Assembly (NCBI GenBank): GCA_013821265.1
Contig: JACDHD010000017.1
Span: forward strand, 1-38,575
Reading direction: 5' to 3'
Length of the DNA stretch: 38,575 bases
Origin: Parachlamydiaceae bacterium
GTDB taxonomy: Bacteria > Chlamydiota > Chlamydiia > Chlamydiales > Parachlamydiaceae
Shown here: positions 16,609 to 24,243 of the stretch, piece after piece
Numbering within the stretch: the first letter of the stretch is position 1
Layout of the letters: each line of letters opens with the position of its first letter
Position numbers and translations under genes: made by a program
The notes under the pieces: generated by a model
The model's database searches: none
What the model saw: only the letters and a program-made list of their open reading frames with translations
What the model was told of the DNA's origin: nothing

Positions 16609-16861
16609 AATCCCTCCTTTTTTTTTATATTCGTAACTCATTTACCACAAACATGTTACGCTTTAACCAATCCAAACACACCCTAAAACAATTGCAGTTT
16701 ATACTAAGAAAATACATACTCACTACAAAAAATAAGAGAACGCAGTTAAATAAACCATATATAAAAAACTTCTAATTTGAAATTAAGAAATGAATATTAA
16801 TGATAGTTCTCTTTTCTTCAGCAGTCAATCACACGGTATAAAGAACGATAGGTAACCCCAT

Positions 16862-19066
16862 ATGTTTACAGATAGATTCAATCCTGCGGCAACGTGGATG
16901 CTGTTAGATCAACATAATGTCAGATCCGCTTTTGGATATTCCAGAGCTAATGATAGCGAACCTAGCTGCTGCAATGGGGGCACTTATACCCATATCTTGG
17001 GGTATTTGCCTGGAATTAGTTTAATTGTTGGTGTTGTCCGGATAATCTTTGCTGCAAAGTGTTACGCATTCCTGAAAGTGACACCAGAAGAAGGCGATAA
17101 GGAATCAATTAGGAAATTAAAGCATCATGCCTTTCGAGGGGTTATTGAAGCGACATGCATACTTGGAATCATTCTGCTTATCGTCGACATGATCGCAACA
17201 ACATGCTTAAAGGCGCGAAACACAGTACCAGTTGCAACACCAGTTGCAAAACCCGCACTTAAACTTAGACCATCCATGGATGAACAGGCAAGGCTAACGG
17301 CGTCACCGGCATTAAATAATAGATTCCACCGTCGATTGAATAGTGTAGACAGAACTCTAGATGACTTTTCAACATTTATGGGACGTATTAGACCCTGTCT
17401 ACCCCATCATTTTGTAAGCGCAACTTCACGTCAAACATTTAATACATCAGATCCATTTTTGATCATGTGTCATCAATTTTTTTCTGGATATAAATTATCA
17501 AAAAAGAAAAAGAAGCTCGCAAATCAATTGCTTATTGATAAAGTTTCAGAGACAACGACTCCTTTAACTTTTAAACTAGCTGCTGAAGCATTGCAGGTAC
17601 TTAGTCCTTATTTTGATGAATCCGATAAAAGTGTAGCTGCTCGAGGGGGAAGGAGTCTGGCTAAAGGTTTCATGTTTCACATCCATACTAAAAATACATT
17701 TATCGTTCAAAAAGATGCAGATAAACCGCTAAACCTAACCTTTTATGACTTGACTGATCCTGATCTTGGCCTTTTCCAACAGGGTAATCACGGAAATATC
17801 TATAAAGCAATTCAACTATCCCCTAGCTTTGACAATGAAGTGGTGTATAAAGTATCTCGTCGCACTTGGGAAAAACCTAAAAAGAAAGATGAACATGAAC
17901 TAAAGGAACTATCAGAAGAACAAGAATTATCTGAAAAAGAACTAAAGGCTCTAGCAGACCAACAAGTTTTATCCCAAGAAGCTGTCGAACATGATAGTAA
18001 AAGCCTTAAAGCGGTCAATAAGGATGGATCCCATATGGGGTTAGCAAAAGCCCCCAGATACTGTGTCGATTATGTTGATAACACGTCAAACGACGACGTG
18101 GGATTACATCGCACGGGATTTGTGCATGCTATTACTTACGACCGGAGTTTGGAATCTGCCGTTCCAAAAGAAGAAGAATTAGAATCAACAGCAGAAAAGG
18201 AATTAGAAACAAAAGAGGCAGCTGACAAAGGAATGGTCAAAGCAACCGTCTCAATTAATTTAGAGACGGGAAAAGAGACAGTACTTGGAAACCTCGTAGC
18301 AAAAAAAACAGGGCAAGAGGATTCAAACTATAGTGATACATTAGATCTCTCTAGTTCGGACACGGTACGTTTAGTTATGCCTAAAGACAGTTCATTACCA
18401 ATACCGCATCTTTTTGAAGTCGCAAGACAGTTAATAGCTGGGGCATTATACTTAGAAAAACAAGGTTATATTCATACGGATATGAAATCTGCTAATTGCT
18501 TTTTAAAATACGATGACAATAAAAGCGATATCGTACGATGTGACCATGGAGATTTATCCCTTCTTAAATTCGATCAAATTCCTACAAAACTAAACTGTAC
18601 TCGTATCTATTTTTCAAAATATTTTCTTGCAACATTTGAAGAGGCTGGGAAATTCGCAAAAACCGATGTTAAAAGCAAAGCGCGGATAGCAGCACAGGAA
18701 AAACTCAATACCGTCTTAAAACAGATTATGCCTAATGCTATAGGTGCCATCCTTCATGAATTAATCACAGGCTTCCTTCCATCACTCAATCGTTCAAGGG
18801 ATGCTGTTTGTAATACGGCTCTACTCAAAGAACGTCTCAAGGAAAGGAATGAAAGAGACATGCATTCACAACTAAGCGAAGCTGATTTAGAAACGTTCAC
18901 CTCGACATTCACCAATATGATTAAAGGTCTCCTCCATTTGAAAAAACAGCTGACGTTAGATCAAGCTGGGCACATGATCAAGGGCATTGAAAAATTATTT
19001 AAAATGAGCTCGTCAGCAACCTTAGAGTTTGCTGAAAGCAAAGAAGATGATAATAAAGAACAATAA
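16862..19066 (+). CDS. Divergent protein-kinase-like protein with N-terminal membrane hairpin
   Basis: The 734-residue protein has two hydrophobic segments (about 43-68 and 92-114) separated by a basic loop, in a GYLPGISLIVGVVRIIF...RGVIEATCILGIILLIVD layout that recurs in chlamydial membrane proteins. Then comes a kinase-like domain: glycine loop QGNHGNIY (307-314), beta3 VVYKV with Lys330, a charged insertion of about 190 residues (340-510), the catalytic loop IHTDMKSAN (537-545, HTD for HRD) and DHGD in place of DFG (561-564). The helix-F Asp motif is replaced by IMPNAIG. Lysine, catalytic Asp and Asn are kept, so activity is possible but unusual. AGGT 9 bases before the ATG supports the start. 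It is 17 bases upstream of a paralogue and probably co-transcribed with it. A host-directed role is only a guess. Confidence 0.72.
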   Translation: MFTDRFNPAATWMLLDQHNVRSAFGYSRANDSEPSCCNGGTYTHILGYLPGISLIVGVVRIIFAAKCYAFLKVTPEEGDKESIRKLKHHAFRGVIEATCILGIILLIVDMIATTCLKARNTVPVATPVAKPALKLRPSMDEQARLTASPALNNRFHRRLNSVDRTLDDFSTFMGRIRPCLPHHFVSATSRQTFNTSDPFLIMCHQFFSGYKLSKKKKKLANQLLIDKVSETTTPLTFKLAAEALQVLSPYFDESDKSVAARGGRSLAKGFMFHIHTKNTFIVQKDADKPLNLTFYDLTDPDLGLFQQGNHGNIYKAIQLSPSFDNEVVYKVSRRTWEKPKKKDEHELKELSEEQELSEKELKALADQQVLSQEAVEHDSKSLKAVNKDGSHMGLAKAPRYCVDYVDNTSNDDVGLHRTGFVHAITYDRSLESAVPKEEELESTAEKELETKEAADKGMVKATVSINLETGKETVLGNLVAKKTGQEDSNYSDTLDLSSSDTVRLVMPKDSSLPIPHLFEVARQLIAGALYLEKQGYIHTDMKSANCFLKYDDNKSDIVRCDHGDLSLLKFDQIPTKLNCTRIYFSKYFLATFEEAGKFAKTDVKSKARIAAQEKLNTVLKQIMPNAIGAILHELITGFLPSLNRSRDAVCNTALLKERLKERNERDMHSQLSEADLETFTSTFTNMIKGLLHLKKQLTLDQAGHMIKGIEKLFKMSSSATLEFAESKEDDNKEQ

Positions 19067-19083
19067 ACAAGCGAGAAAATAGT

Positions 19084-20919
19084 ATGACATCAAGTGTAAG
19101 ACCCATCACTGCAGGCGCAGGATTCCTCGGTGCAGGCGCAGCAGGTGCCGGACGAGTGGAAACAAAAGAGATTCAGTCTAATCGAAGCAGTGAAAAAGCC
19201 TTAGAGACATGGCAGGTTACATTAGAGCGCGTCAAATTTATTTTAGATCGAACAAGATATGGAGACCTTTTCCCAAAGCAAACGCATGAAAAATCTCCCG
19301 CAAAAAAGCCATTAGCTGGGGTAGCAGCTCCTACTAAGGAGAATCTCGAATTCGGAAAGAGATGGATACACTTCTTTGCTCAATATCAAATGAATAATGG
19401 AAAGCTTTATTACCTAGAACAAAATGAACATGCGTTTCGTACAAAACCTCTAAAACGCCTAGATATTCCTTTTGAAACACTTATCAAAGTGGTGCATCTA
19501 ACCGAACGTTTTTTGAGCGGCTCAGACAAATCACAAGATCTTAAAAAAGGCACAATTCTCTGCATCCCACCTGCTGAGGAACACAATTTCATCGTACATC
19601 AAGTTGGAGAACAACTTTATATTGATTGTTTCGACGCCAAAGAACCTCCTTTCAGAAAAGGCAGAGATGGAAATGTGCGTAAAGTAAGACAAATCTACCC
19701 TAAAGATAATGGTAAATACGGAATCTTTAAACTATCAGCCCGCACGTATGAAACAGGTGGAAAGGAAATGAAGGGTAAGGAACTTAAAGAAAGACAAGAA
19801 GAAACATGCACAGACATGTTACTAGAAGTTGAAAACTTTGATAGGATTAATCGAGGGGAACAACATGTCGGCATTGCGCCATCACCTTCAAGACATATTA
19901 ACTTTGTCGATCTCGATGGGGTACACCGTGTGGGCTATAAGGCAGCAATCGAGTATTCGAGAAGCCTAGACACTGACTCTAACGATCGCGCATGTCAATC
20001 TGAGCGAAGAACTCTTCAAAATATAAGAGAGTCCCTTCAGCTAAGCGCAAAAGAAAGTGTTGCAGCAAGCGCACAGACTAAGGCTCAGAAAAAAGCCGAA
20101 GCTTCAGATTCAGATTTAGATTCGGATTTAGATTCAGATGTTGAAGATATTGAACCAACAACAGAGACCGTAGCAGAGGTTTTTGGAGAGATAGGAGCAG
20201 GTGCACGCCTATCTTTCAAGGAACACTTACTAGGATTTAGACAACTTCTCGCAGGACTTGACTATCTTGACGGCCGAGGCCTCGTTCACACCGATTGTAA
20301 ACCAGGAAATGTCCTAATTTTAACTGATGCTACTGGCAAAATGGTTCGTTTTGATAACGCTGATTTCTCCGCTATCATTAGTATGGATAATCCATTCCCA
20401 GAAACGTACACCTATGCTCCACCCTACTTTCCCCGAGAATTCGAAAAGGAATTAGATGAATCATCTCCAACTGCTTTTTACAAGAATGAAGAACGACAAA
20501 AAGAAATCTTAAGACAAATAATGCCCAATGCTTGGGCTACCATGTTTTTTGAAATTTGCACGGGAGCACTTCCTTCCAGATTTAGAAAAAAAACGGACAA
20601 GCCTGTAACAGAAATCCCATGCTTCACCCGAAAAGGTGCAACAACTTTTGATACGGATAGTCTAGCTGCACGCCTAGTTCCAAAATTTGCAGAGTTTTTA
20701 AACGAAGATGATGCTCAAACAATCGCTCCCTTTGTAGCAAAATTCCTCCTAAGTATGCTAGACCTTAATCCTAAGAATCAACCTTCTTTAAAAATTGCTC
20801 TAGATGTGTTTGATAAACTATTGGTAACGATAGGCGTGACACCTGGAGATACAGCAGAAAGCCATGAAGCACCTGAAGGCAAAGCCGCAGAGAGTAAAGA
20901 CGAAAGCAAAGCCAGCTAA
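19084..20919 (+). CDS. Second divergent protein-kinase-like protein (paralogue)
   Basis: The 611-residue protein shares the upstream protein's core without its membrane segments. It has a glycine loop RKGRDGNVRKV (191-201), beta3 GIFKLSARTYE with Lys216, a long acidic insertion containing SDSDLDSDLDSD (341-352), the catalytic loop VHTDCKPGN (401-409), DNAD at the DFG position (424-427) and RQIMPNAWATMFFEICTG replacing the helix-F motif, almost the same wording as the paralogue's KQIMPNAIGAILHELITG. The N-terminus has an alanine/glycine stretch (GAGFLGAGAAGAG). The ends are acidic or lysine rich. Translation could be coupled to the upstream gene (17-base gap, only a weak GCGAG signal). Substrate unknown; pseudokinase scaffolding is the alternative. 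Confidence 0.72.
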   Translation: MTSSVRPITAGAGFLGAGAAGAGRVETKEIQSNRSSEKALETWQVTLERVKFILDRTRYGDLFPKQTHEKSPAKKPLAGVAAPTKENLEFGKRWIHFFAQYQMNNGKLYYLEQNEHAFRTKPLKRLDIPFETLIKVVHLTERFLSGSDKSQDLKKGTILCIPPAEEHNFIVHQVGEQLYIDCFDAKEPPFRKGRDGNVRKVRQIYPKDNGKYGIFKLSARTYETGGKEMKGKELKERQEETCTDMLLEVENFDRINRGEQHVGIAPSPSRHINFVDLDGVHRVGYKAAIEYSRSLDTDSNDRACQSERRTLQNIRESLQLSAKESVAASAQTKAQKKAEASDSDLDSDLDSDVEDIEPTTETVAEVFGEIGAGARLSFKEHLLGFRQLLAGLDYLDGRGLVHTDCKPGNVLILTDATGKMVRFDNADFSAIISMDNPFPETYTYAPPYFPREFEKELDESSPTAFYKNEERQKEILRQIMPNAWATMFFEICTGALPSRFRKKTDKPVTEIPCFTRKGATTFDTDSLAARLVPKFAEFLNEDDAQTIAPFVAKFLLSMLDLNPKNQPSLKIALDVFDKLLVTIGVTPGDTAESHEAPEGKAAESKDESKAS

Positions 20920-20928
20920 TCATTAGAC

Positions 20929-20969
20929 CTAGCGACGCACTCTCAGGATATCCCTGGATGCGTCGCTAG
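20929..20969 (+). terminator. Hairpin after the kinase pair
   Basis: CTAGCGACGCA (20,929-20,939) pairs with TGCGTCGCTAG (20,959-20,969) around a 19-base loop that can itself fold (CAGGATATCCCTG). It starts 9 bases after the stop codon. A run of five T follows at 20,982-20,986, but not directly, so an intrinsic terminator is plausible rather than certain. Its right arm abuts the MITE-like inverted repeat. Confidence 0.55.
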
Positions 20970-21183
20970 TACGCTGGAAAGTTTTTAGTGAATGTTTTTG
21001 ACTTTCTGTGCCTGTGCCTGACCCAGGCCGTCCTCGGCCTGAAAGTAACCAGGGCGTCCTCGGCCTGAAAGTAACCAGGGCGTCCCGCCCTGCAAAAAAA
21101 GAAGGTAGCCAGACCATCCCGGTCTTGAAAAAAAAGACGACAATGGTTACAGCAACAGTAAATAAAAACTTTCCAGTGTACTA
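20967..21183. repeat. MITE-like element enclosing four REP hairpins
   Basis: TAGTACGCTGGAAAGTTTTTA (20,967-20,987) is repeated inverted at 21,163-21,183 with one mismatch. Between them lie four REP-type hairpins in direct orientation: about 21,022-21,041 (CCAGGCCGTCCTCGGCCTG), 21,042-21,067, 21,068-21,092 (CCAGGGCGTCCCGCCCTG) and 21,101-21,127 (CCAGACCATCCCGGTCTTG). There is no open frame inside. No target duplication was recognised. The 345-base gap downstream of the kinases is mostly this element. Confidence 0.75.
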
Positions 21184-21264
21184 ATACTAAATAATCTTTT
21201 TAAACCTTGAAAAAAACTTTTAACTTCTTTACATTTTTTCCAAAAAAGATCCCATGGTTTCCAC

Positions 21265-21579
21265 ATGACTTTAGAAGAACAGGTAAAGCTTTATAAAGAG
21301 TTAGCCAAAAAAATCGAAGCGATGGAAGAGCAAAAGCGCGCTTTGGGCCAATCAATTATGCAACAGATGCAAAACAAAATCCTTAAAGTTCCAGGGTTTC
21401 TTGTACGCTTTTGCAGCAGGCTATCCATTAAACTGCCCCTCGAAGAAGCGCGTTTAATCAACGCTGTTAAGCTAGAGGAGGTTGTTGACAAGGATAAAAT
21501 CAAGGCTCTGTACAACAATGGACAAACGATCAATGGCGTCAGCGAAATTCGCTATATCCAAGTCGTCGAGCAAGTTTAA
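21265..21579 (+). CDS. Small coiled-coil hypothetical protein
   Basis: The 104-residue protein has an N-terminal charged helix (LEEQVKLYKELAKKIEAMEEQ, about 3-23) likely to form a coiled coil, then a C-terminal part with KLPLEEARLINAVKLEEVVDKDKIKALYNNG and GVSEIRYIQVVEQ. The VDKDKIKALY segment reminds me of small phage- or plasmid-encoded hypothetical proteins, but I cannot name a family. The Shine-Dalgarno is weak. Its stop codon is 7 bases before the GIY-YIG gene, suggesting a two-gene unit. Confidence 0.62.
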   Translation: MTLEEQVKLYKELAKKIEAMEEQKRALGQSIMQQMQNKILKVPGFLVRFCSRLSIKLPLEEARLINAVKLEEVVDKDKIKALYNNGQTINGVSEIRYIQVVEQV

Positions 21580-21586
21580 AACCCCT

Positions 21587-21841
21587 ATGGTAGCCACATG
21601 GGAAGTCTACATCATCCAAACCGTATCCGGTAAATTGTATACTGGGATCACAAACAACTTCGAACGCCGCTTTGACAATCACGTTACGCGCAAAAAGGGC
21701 GCGCGTTTTTTTAACTTTTCAGAACCTCTAAAAGTCGTTTTTCGTGAACCGCATCCTAACCGTTCTGAAGCTTCGATCCGCGAGAGTGCGATCAAAAAAA
21801 TGACTAGAAAGGAAAAATTGGAACTTATTTCTAGCACCTAA
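21587..21841 (+). CDS. GIY-YIG endonuclease-domain protein (YhbQ-like)
   Basis: The 84-residue protein is a single minimal GIY-YIG domain. WEVYIIQTVSGKLYTGITNN holds the YII...YTG signature with the catalytic tyrosines, followed by FERRFDNHV with the conserved arginine and histidine, then a helical tail (EASIRESAIKKMTRKEKL) with the family's ExxIK glutamate. It matches the small stand-alone UPF0213/YhbQ type rather than UvrC or homing endonucleases. The in-frame region continues upstream to 21,482 inside the previous gene, but the ATG at 21,587, just after the upstream stop codon, gives the normal family N-terminus. The biological role is unclear; DNA repair or processing is the usual suggestion. 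Confidence 0.88.
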   Translation: MVATWEVYIIQTVSGKLYTGITNNFERRFDNHVTRKKGARFFNFSEPLKVVFREPHPNRSEASIRESAIKKMTRKEKLELISST

Positions 21842-21875
21842 AGTTTAGAGGTGTAGGTGGCATGCCGTCCACACT

Positions 21876-21906
21876 TCGTCCTTTTCCGTGCCAGTGCCCG
21901 TGAGCG
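21876..21906. repeat. TCGTCCTTTTCCGTGCC..GTGCCCGTGAGCG composite repeat
   Basis: TCGTCCTTTTCCGTGCCAGT followed by GCCCGTGAGCG matches, in one orientation or the other, the arms at 34,482-34,518 and 34,589-34,619 and the GGGCATGGAAAAGGACGA segment at 32,111-32,128. It is a dispersed repeat without coding potential. Confidence 0.65.
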
Positions 21907-22061
21907 CATCCTATTACCCATAAGTCATCAAAAACGTATCCACAGATCATTTTAGAGGCTATTTAGAAGTTGTTTTAACACGTTTAAAATTAAGATAAAT
22001 AATAAGAAAGAAATTGACAGAATGGAATACTACCTCTCAAATTAAACTGAATTAGGACAAT

Positions 22062-22178
22062 AACGCAGAGACGCAGAGAGGAAACTAAAGCTATAATTTA
22101 TGTAAAAAATTGGAATATTATCTATTTCAAGATCATCAACCATTGATTGCTTTCTCTGCGACTCTGCGTCTCTGCGTT
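22062..22178. repeat. Inverted repeat AACGCAGAGACGCAGAG
   Basis: AACGCAGAGACGCAGAG (22,062-22,078) recurs inverted at 22,162-22,178 as CTCTGCGTCTCTGCGTT, enclosing about 83 AT-rich bases without a gene. A short frame on the minus strand across it is not credible. It is MITE-like. The 500-base gap between the nuclease gene and the YeaQ-type gene consists of this and other repeats. Confidence 0.8.
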
Positions 22179-22224
22179 TATTCGCTATATAGAGAGGAAC
22201 ATGCATGTTCAACTGTTCTTTCAT

Positions 22225-22250
22225 ACTTGTGCAATCGTCTCTTTTCGTCC
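22225..22250 (+). repeat. GACTTATGCAAT/CGTCC-type upstream element
   Basis: ACTTGTGCAATCGTCTCTTT followed by TCGTCC matches the element at 36,570-36,596 (GACTTATGCAATTGTCTCAT...CGTCC) with few changes. It points toward the gene starting at 22,347, about 97 bases away. Confidence 0.7.
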
Positions 22251-22270
22251 TTTTGTTCTAAAATATTAAC

Positions 22271-22299
22271 TTGCACATTTTTCCTGTAACCCCTATCAA
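22271..22299 (+). promoter_or_regulatory. Possible sigma70-like promoter
   Basis: TTGCAC (22,271-22,276) and TATCAA (22,294-22,299) with a 17-base spacer, 47 bases before the YeaQ-type gene and just downstream of the repeat element. Confidence 0.35.
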
Positions 22300-22346
22300 A
22301 AGAATTAGGTACAAAGATTTTTAAAACCTTCTTTATTGGAGATTAC

Positions 22347-22604
22347 ATGGGCATTATTATAACAATTATTATCGGTTTCGTTGTAGGCCTTATCGCTAGA
22401 GCTTTAATGCCTGGAAAAGATGTCATGGGATTTATTTTGACAGCACTCTTAGGGATAGGAGGTGCTTTAATTGGTAAATTCATCGGACAAGGCCTAGGAT
22501 TATATGAAGAAGGAGAACCTGCCGGATTTTTCATGTCTCTACTTGGAGCATTGGTCCTTCTCTTTATCTACAATTACTTTAGAACAAAAAATCCACCAGC
22601 TTAA
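22347..22604 (+). CDS. GlsB/YeaQ/YmgE-family small membrane protein
   Basis: The 85-residue protein has three hydrophobic segments (about 2-17, 27-47 and 58-76). The family signature is clear: FVVGLIARALMPGKDVMGF near the N-terminus followed by a glycine-rich second helix (LTALLGIGGALIGKFIG). The family is annotated as transglycosylase-associated, but its molecular role is not established; in enterobacteria members respond to stress. A good Shine-Dalgarno (TTGGAG, 8 bases upstream) supports the start. It is monocistronic and converges with the LysR gene through a shared hairpin. Confidence 0.9.
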   Translation: MGIIITIIIGFVVGLIARALMPGKDVMGFILTALLGIGGALIGKFIGQGLGLYEEGEPAGFFMSLLGALVLLFIYNYFRTKNPPA

Positions 22605-22616
22605 TTAATGTCATAT

Positions 22617-22650
22617 AAGAGAAAGCTGCGGTTCACCTCAGCTTTCTCTT
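22617..22650. terminator. Bidirectional terminator hairpin
   Basis: AAGAGAAAGCTG (22,617-22,628) and CAGCTTTCTCTT (22,639-22,650) form a perfect 12-base stem with a 10-base loop between two convergent genes, 13 and 18 bases from their ends. The A/T-rich outer stem gives both strands a modest T-rich tail. Confidence 0.72.
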
Positions 22651-22667
22651 AACCTTATTGATTAACT

Positions 22668-23564
22668 CTAGTACATAGTATAATTTTTATTGACCGTTTC
22701 TGCCATAAAATCTAAAAAACGACGAATTTTGACGTGTACATGCGAAGCAGGAAAGTACGAGATATGGATAGGAAGCGTTTTCTTGGATTCGCTATACTTA
22801 GCCAAAATTTCCACAAGCCTACCCTCTTTTAAATCATCTGCAATGATGTAGTCATGTAGCTGTGCCACTCCCAAACCATGCAACACGCTTCTTCTGATCG
22901 CTCGCGTATCGTTAAAATATAAATAGGGATCAAACACAACTGACTCCCCTGACTTGAATTCAATCAGGTTATTGGGTTGCCTTTGAATGCGCGTGATAAC
23001 CTGATGTTGCATCAGATCAGCGGGTTTTTTAGGCACGCCATGTTTCTTTAAATAATCAGGCGAAGCGCAAAATACCCAACGTGAGTACATGAGTGTTTTT
23101 TGAATCCAATGCACAGGAATTCCTGTAGTTAGCCCTACAACCACATCTACTTTTTCTTTCTCTAAGTCCGGCATCGTTTGGATCAATTCGAGATGCAAAC
23201 GTATTTTTGGATAGCGCTCAAGAAATTCTTTGATATAAGGAATGACATATAAATTCCCAATCTGAGGACCACACACAACCTTTAACATTCCTGAAGGCTC
23301 TTCTTTGGAATGAGATACCGCGGCTTCCGCTTCTTGATACGCCTCCACAATGCGTTTTGCGTGCTCGAAATAGATGATTCCTTCCTGTGTTAAATCCATG
23401 CGACGCGTCGACCGCTGCAATAGCTGAATACCCAGCGCATCTTCTAAGCTTAGAACATGCTTGCTGACAGCTGCAGGCGTTATCTTTAATTGACGTGCTG
23501 CCTCAGCCATTGTGGAGCGGTTTACCACTTCTATGAAGGAGGTTAGCCAAATAGGATTTATCAT
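22668..23564 (-). CDS. LysR-family transcriptional regulator
   Basis: A protein of about 298 residues with an N-terminal winged helix-turn-helix (WLTSFIEVVNRSTMAEAARQLKITPAAVSKHVLSLEDALGIQLLQRSTRRMDLT) and a C-terminal periplasmic-binding-like effector domain (SGMLKVVCGPQIGNLYVIPYIKEFLERYP..., ending in FLDFMAETV). I place the start at the ATG at 23,564, giving the usual LTTR N-terminus. The frame also opens upstream at 23,609 and 23,582, but those starts would run through operator-like repeats, and neither has a good ribosome-binding site. It is divergent from the exported RidA gene, the classic LTTR arrangement, so it probably controls that gene and itself. The inducer is unknown. Confidence 0.9.
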   Translation of the reverse strand: MINPIWLTSFIEVVNRSTMAEAARQLKITPAAVSKHVLSLEDALGIQLLQRSTRRMDLTQEGIIYFEHAKRIVEAYQEAEAAVSHSKEEPSGMLKVVCGPQIGNLYVIPYIKEFLERYPKIRLHLELIQTMPDLEKEKVDVVVGLTTGIPVHWIQKTLMYSRWVFCASPDYLKKHGVPKKPADLMQHQVITRIQRQPNNLIEFKSGESVVFDPYLYFNDTRAIRRSVLHGLGVAQLHDYIIADDLKEGRLVEILAKYSESKKTLPIHISYFPASHVHVKIRRFLDFMAETVNKNYTMY

Positions 23565-23584
23565 AAAAGCCAAACATTCCATTA

Positions 23585-23640
23585 TTAACCATTCGTTAAT
23601 AGTCATCAACGATTCATCCTATTGTTAATTATTCGTTAAT
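23585..23640. promoter_or_regulatory. Candidate LysR operator (two TTAAyyATTCGTTAAT repeats)
   Basis: TTAACCATTCGTTAAT (23,585-23,600) and TTAATTATTCGTTAAT (23,625-23,640) match in 14 of 16 positions with 40 bases centre to centre, about four helical turns. Each contains a TTAA...TTAA dyad of the T-N11-A type known from LysR-family sites. They lie between the divergent LysR and RidA genes. Confidence 0.6.
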
Positions 23641-23714
23641 TAAACACAATAGATCCATCACTTACGTTTTTGGACGTGGGGATGATGTTTTAAAAATTGT
23701 TAAAGGAGATTAAA

Positions 23715-24191
23715 ATGAAAATGAACTTAAAAAAAATCGCATTCTTAATGACCTGCTGCCTCGCATCCCTCAGTTTGCCAATTCTGGCAAATCCGGAGAT
23801 CACTAAAATCGTAACAGATCAAGCTCCAGCCGCCCTCGGACCCTATTCTCAAGCCGTCTGCGCAGGAAATTACGTTTTTGTGTCGGGACAAGTTGCCATT
23901 GATCCAGCTGTTGGTAAATTAGCTGGAGAGACAATTGAGCTACAGACAGCGCAAGTATTAAAAAATATCGAAGCGATATTGCTAGCTCAAGGATTAACCC
24001 TTGAAAACGTTGTCAAAGCGGAAGTCTTTTTGAAAGATTTAAAGGATTTTCCCGCTATGAATAAGATTTATGGGGAGAGATTCTCATATGCAGTTAAACC
24101 TTCTCGAGCAACGGTGCAGGTAAGTAAACTGCCGCTGGATGCTCTTGTAGAGATTGCCTGCATCGCTTTCGTGCCAGGTGTTGCAAGCTGA
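23715..24191 (+). CDS. Exported RidA/YjgF-family protein
   Basis: The 158-residue protein has a typical signal peptide (lysine-rich start, hydrophobic ALA-type core, likely cut after ILA at residue 25) followed by a complete Rid domain: APAALGPYSQAV, GNYVFVSGQVAIDP, ETAQ-like LQTAQVLKNIEAIL, VVKAEVFLKDLKDFPAMNKIYGERF and KPSRATVQVSKLPLDALVEIACIA. The Arg in PSRATV is the substrate carboxylate-binding residue of active RidA imine deaminases. Most RidA proteins are cytosolic, so export is notable. AAAGGAGA 8 bases before the ATG at 23,715 fixes the start; a TTG at 23,697 upstream has none. It is divergent from the LysR gene, which probably regulates it. Confidence 0.9.
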   Translation: MKMNLKKIAFLMTCCLASLSLPILANPEITKIVTDQAPAALGPYSQAVCAGNYVFVSGQVAIDPAVGKLAGETIELQTAQVLKNIEAILLAQGLTLENVVKAEVFLKDLKDFPAMNKIYGERFSYAVKPSRATVQVSKLPLDALVEIACIAFVPGVAS

Positions 24192-24206
24192 GCTTTTGAA
24201 TAGAAT

Positions 24207-24226
24207 CCAGGCCGTCCTCGGCCTGG
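24207..24226. repeat. Single REP hairpin CCAGGCC..GGCCTGG
   Basis: CCAGGCCGTCCTCGGCCTGG sits 16 bases after the RidA stop codon and 18 bases before the end of the convergent hypothetical gene. It may serve both as an mRNA end structure. Confidence 0.8.
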
Positions 24227-24243
24227 TTTTGCAAATTGAATTC

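Noticed and set aside
16551-16775. 74-codon open frame starting with GTG upstream of the kinase pair
   Set aside because: Asparagine-rich, starts at GTG without a ribosome-binding site and runs across a degraded dispersed repeat; no domain or conserved pattern.
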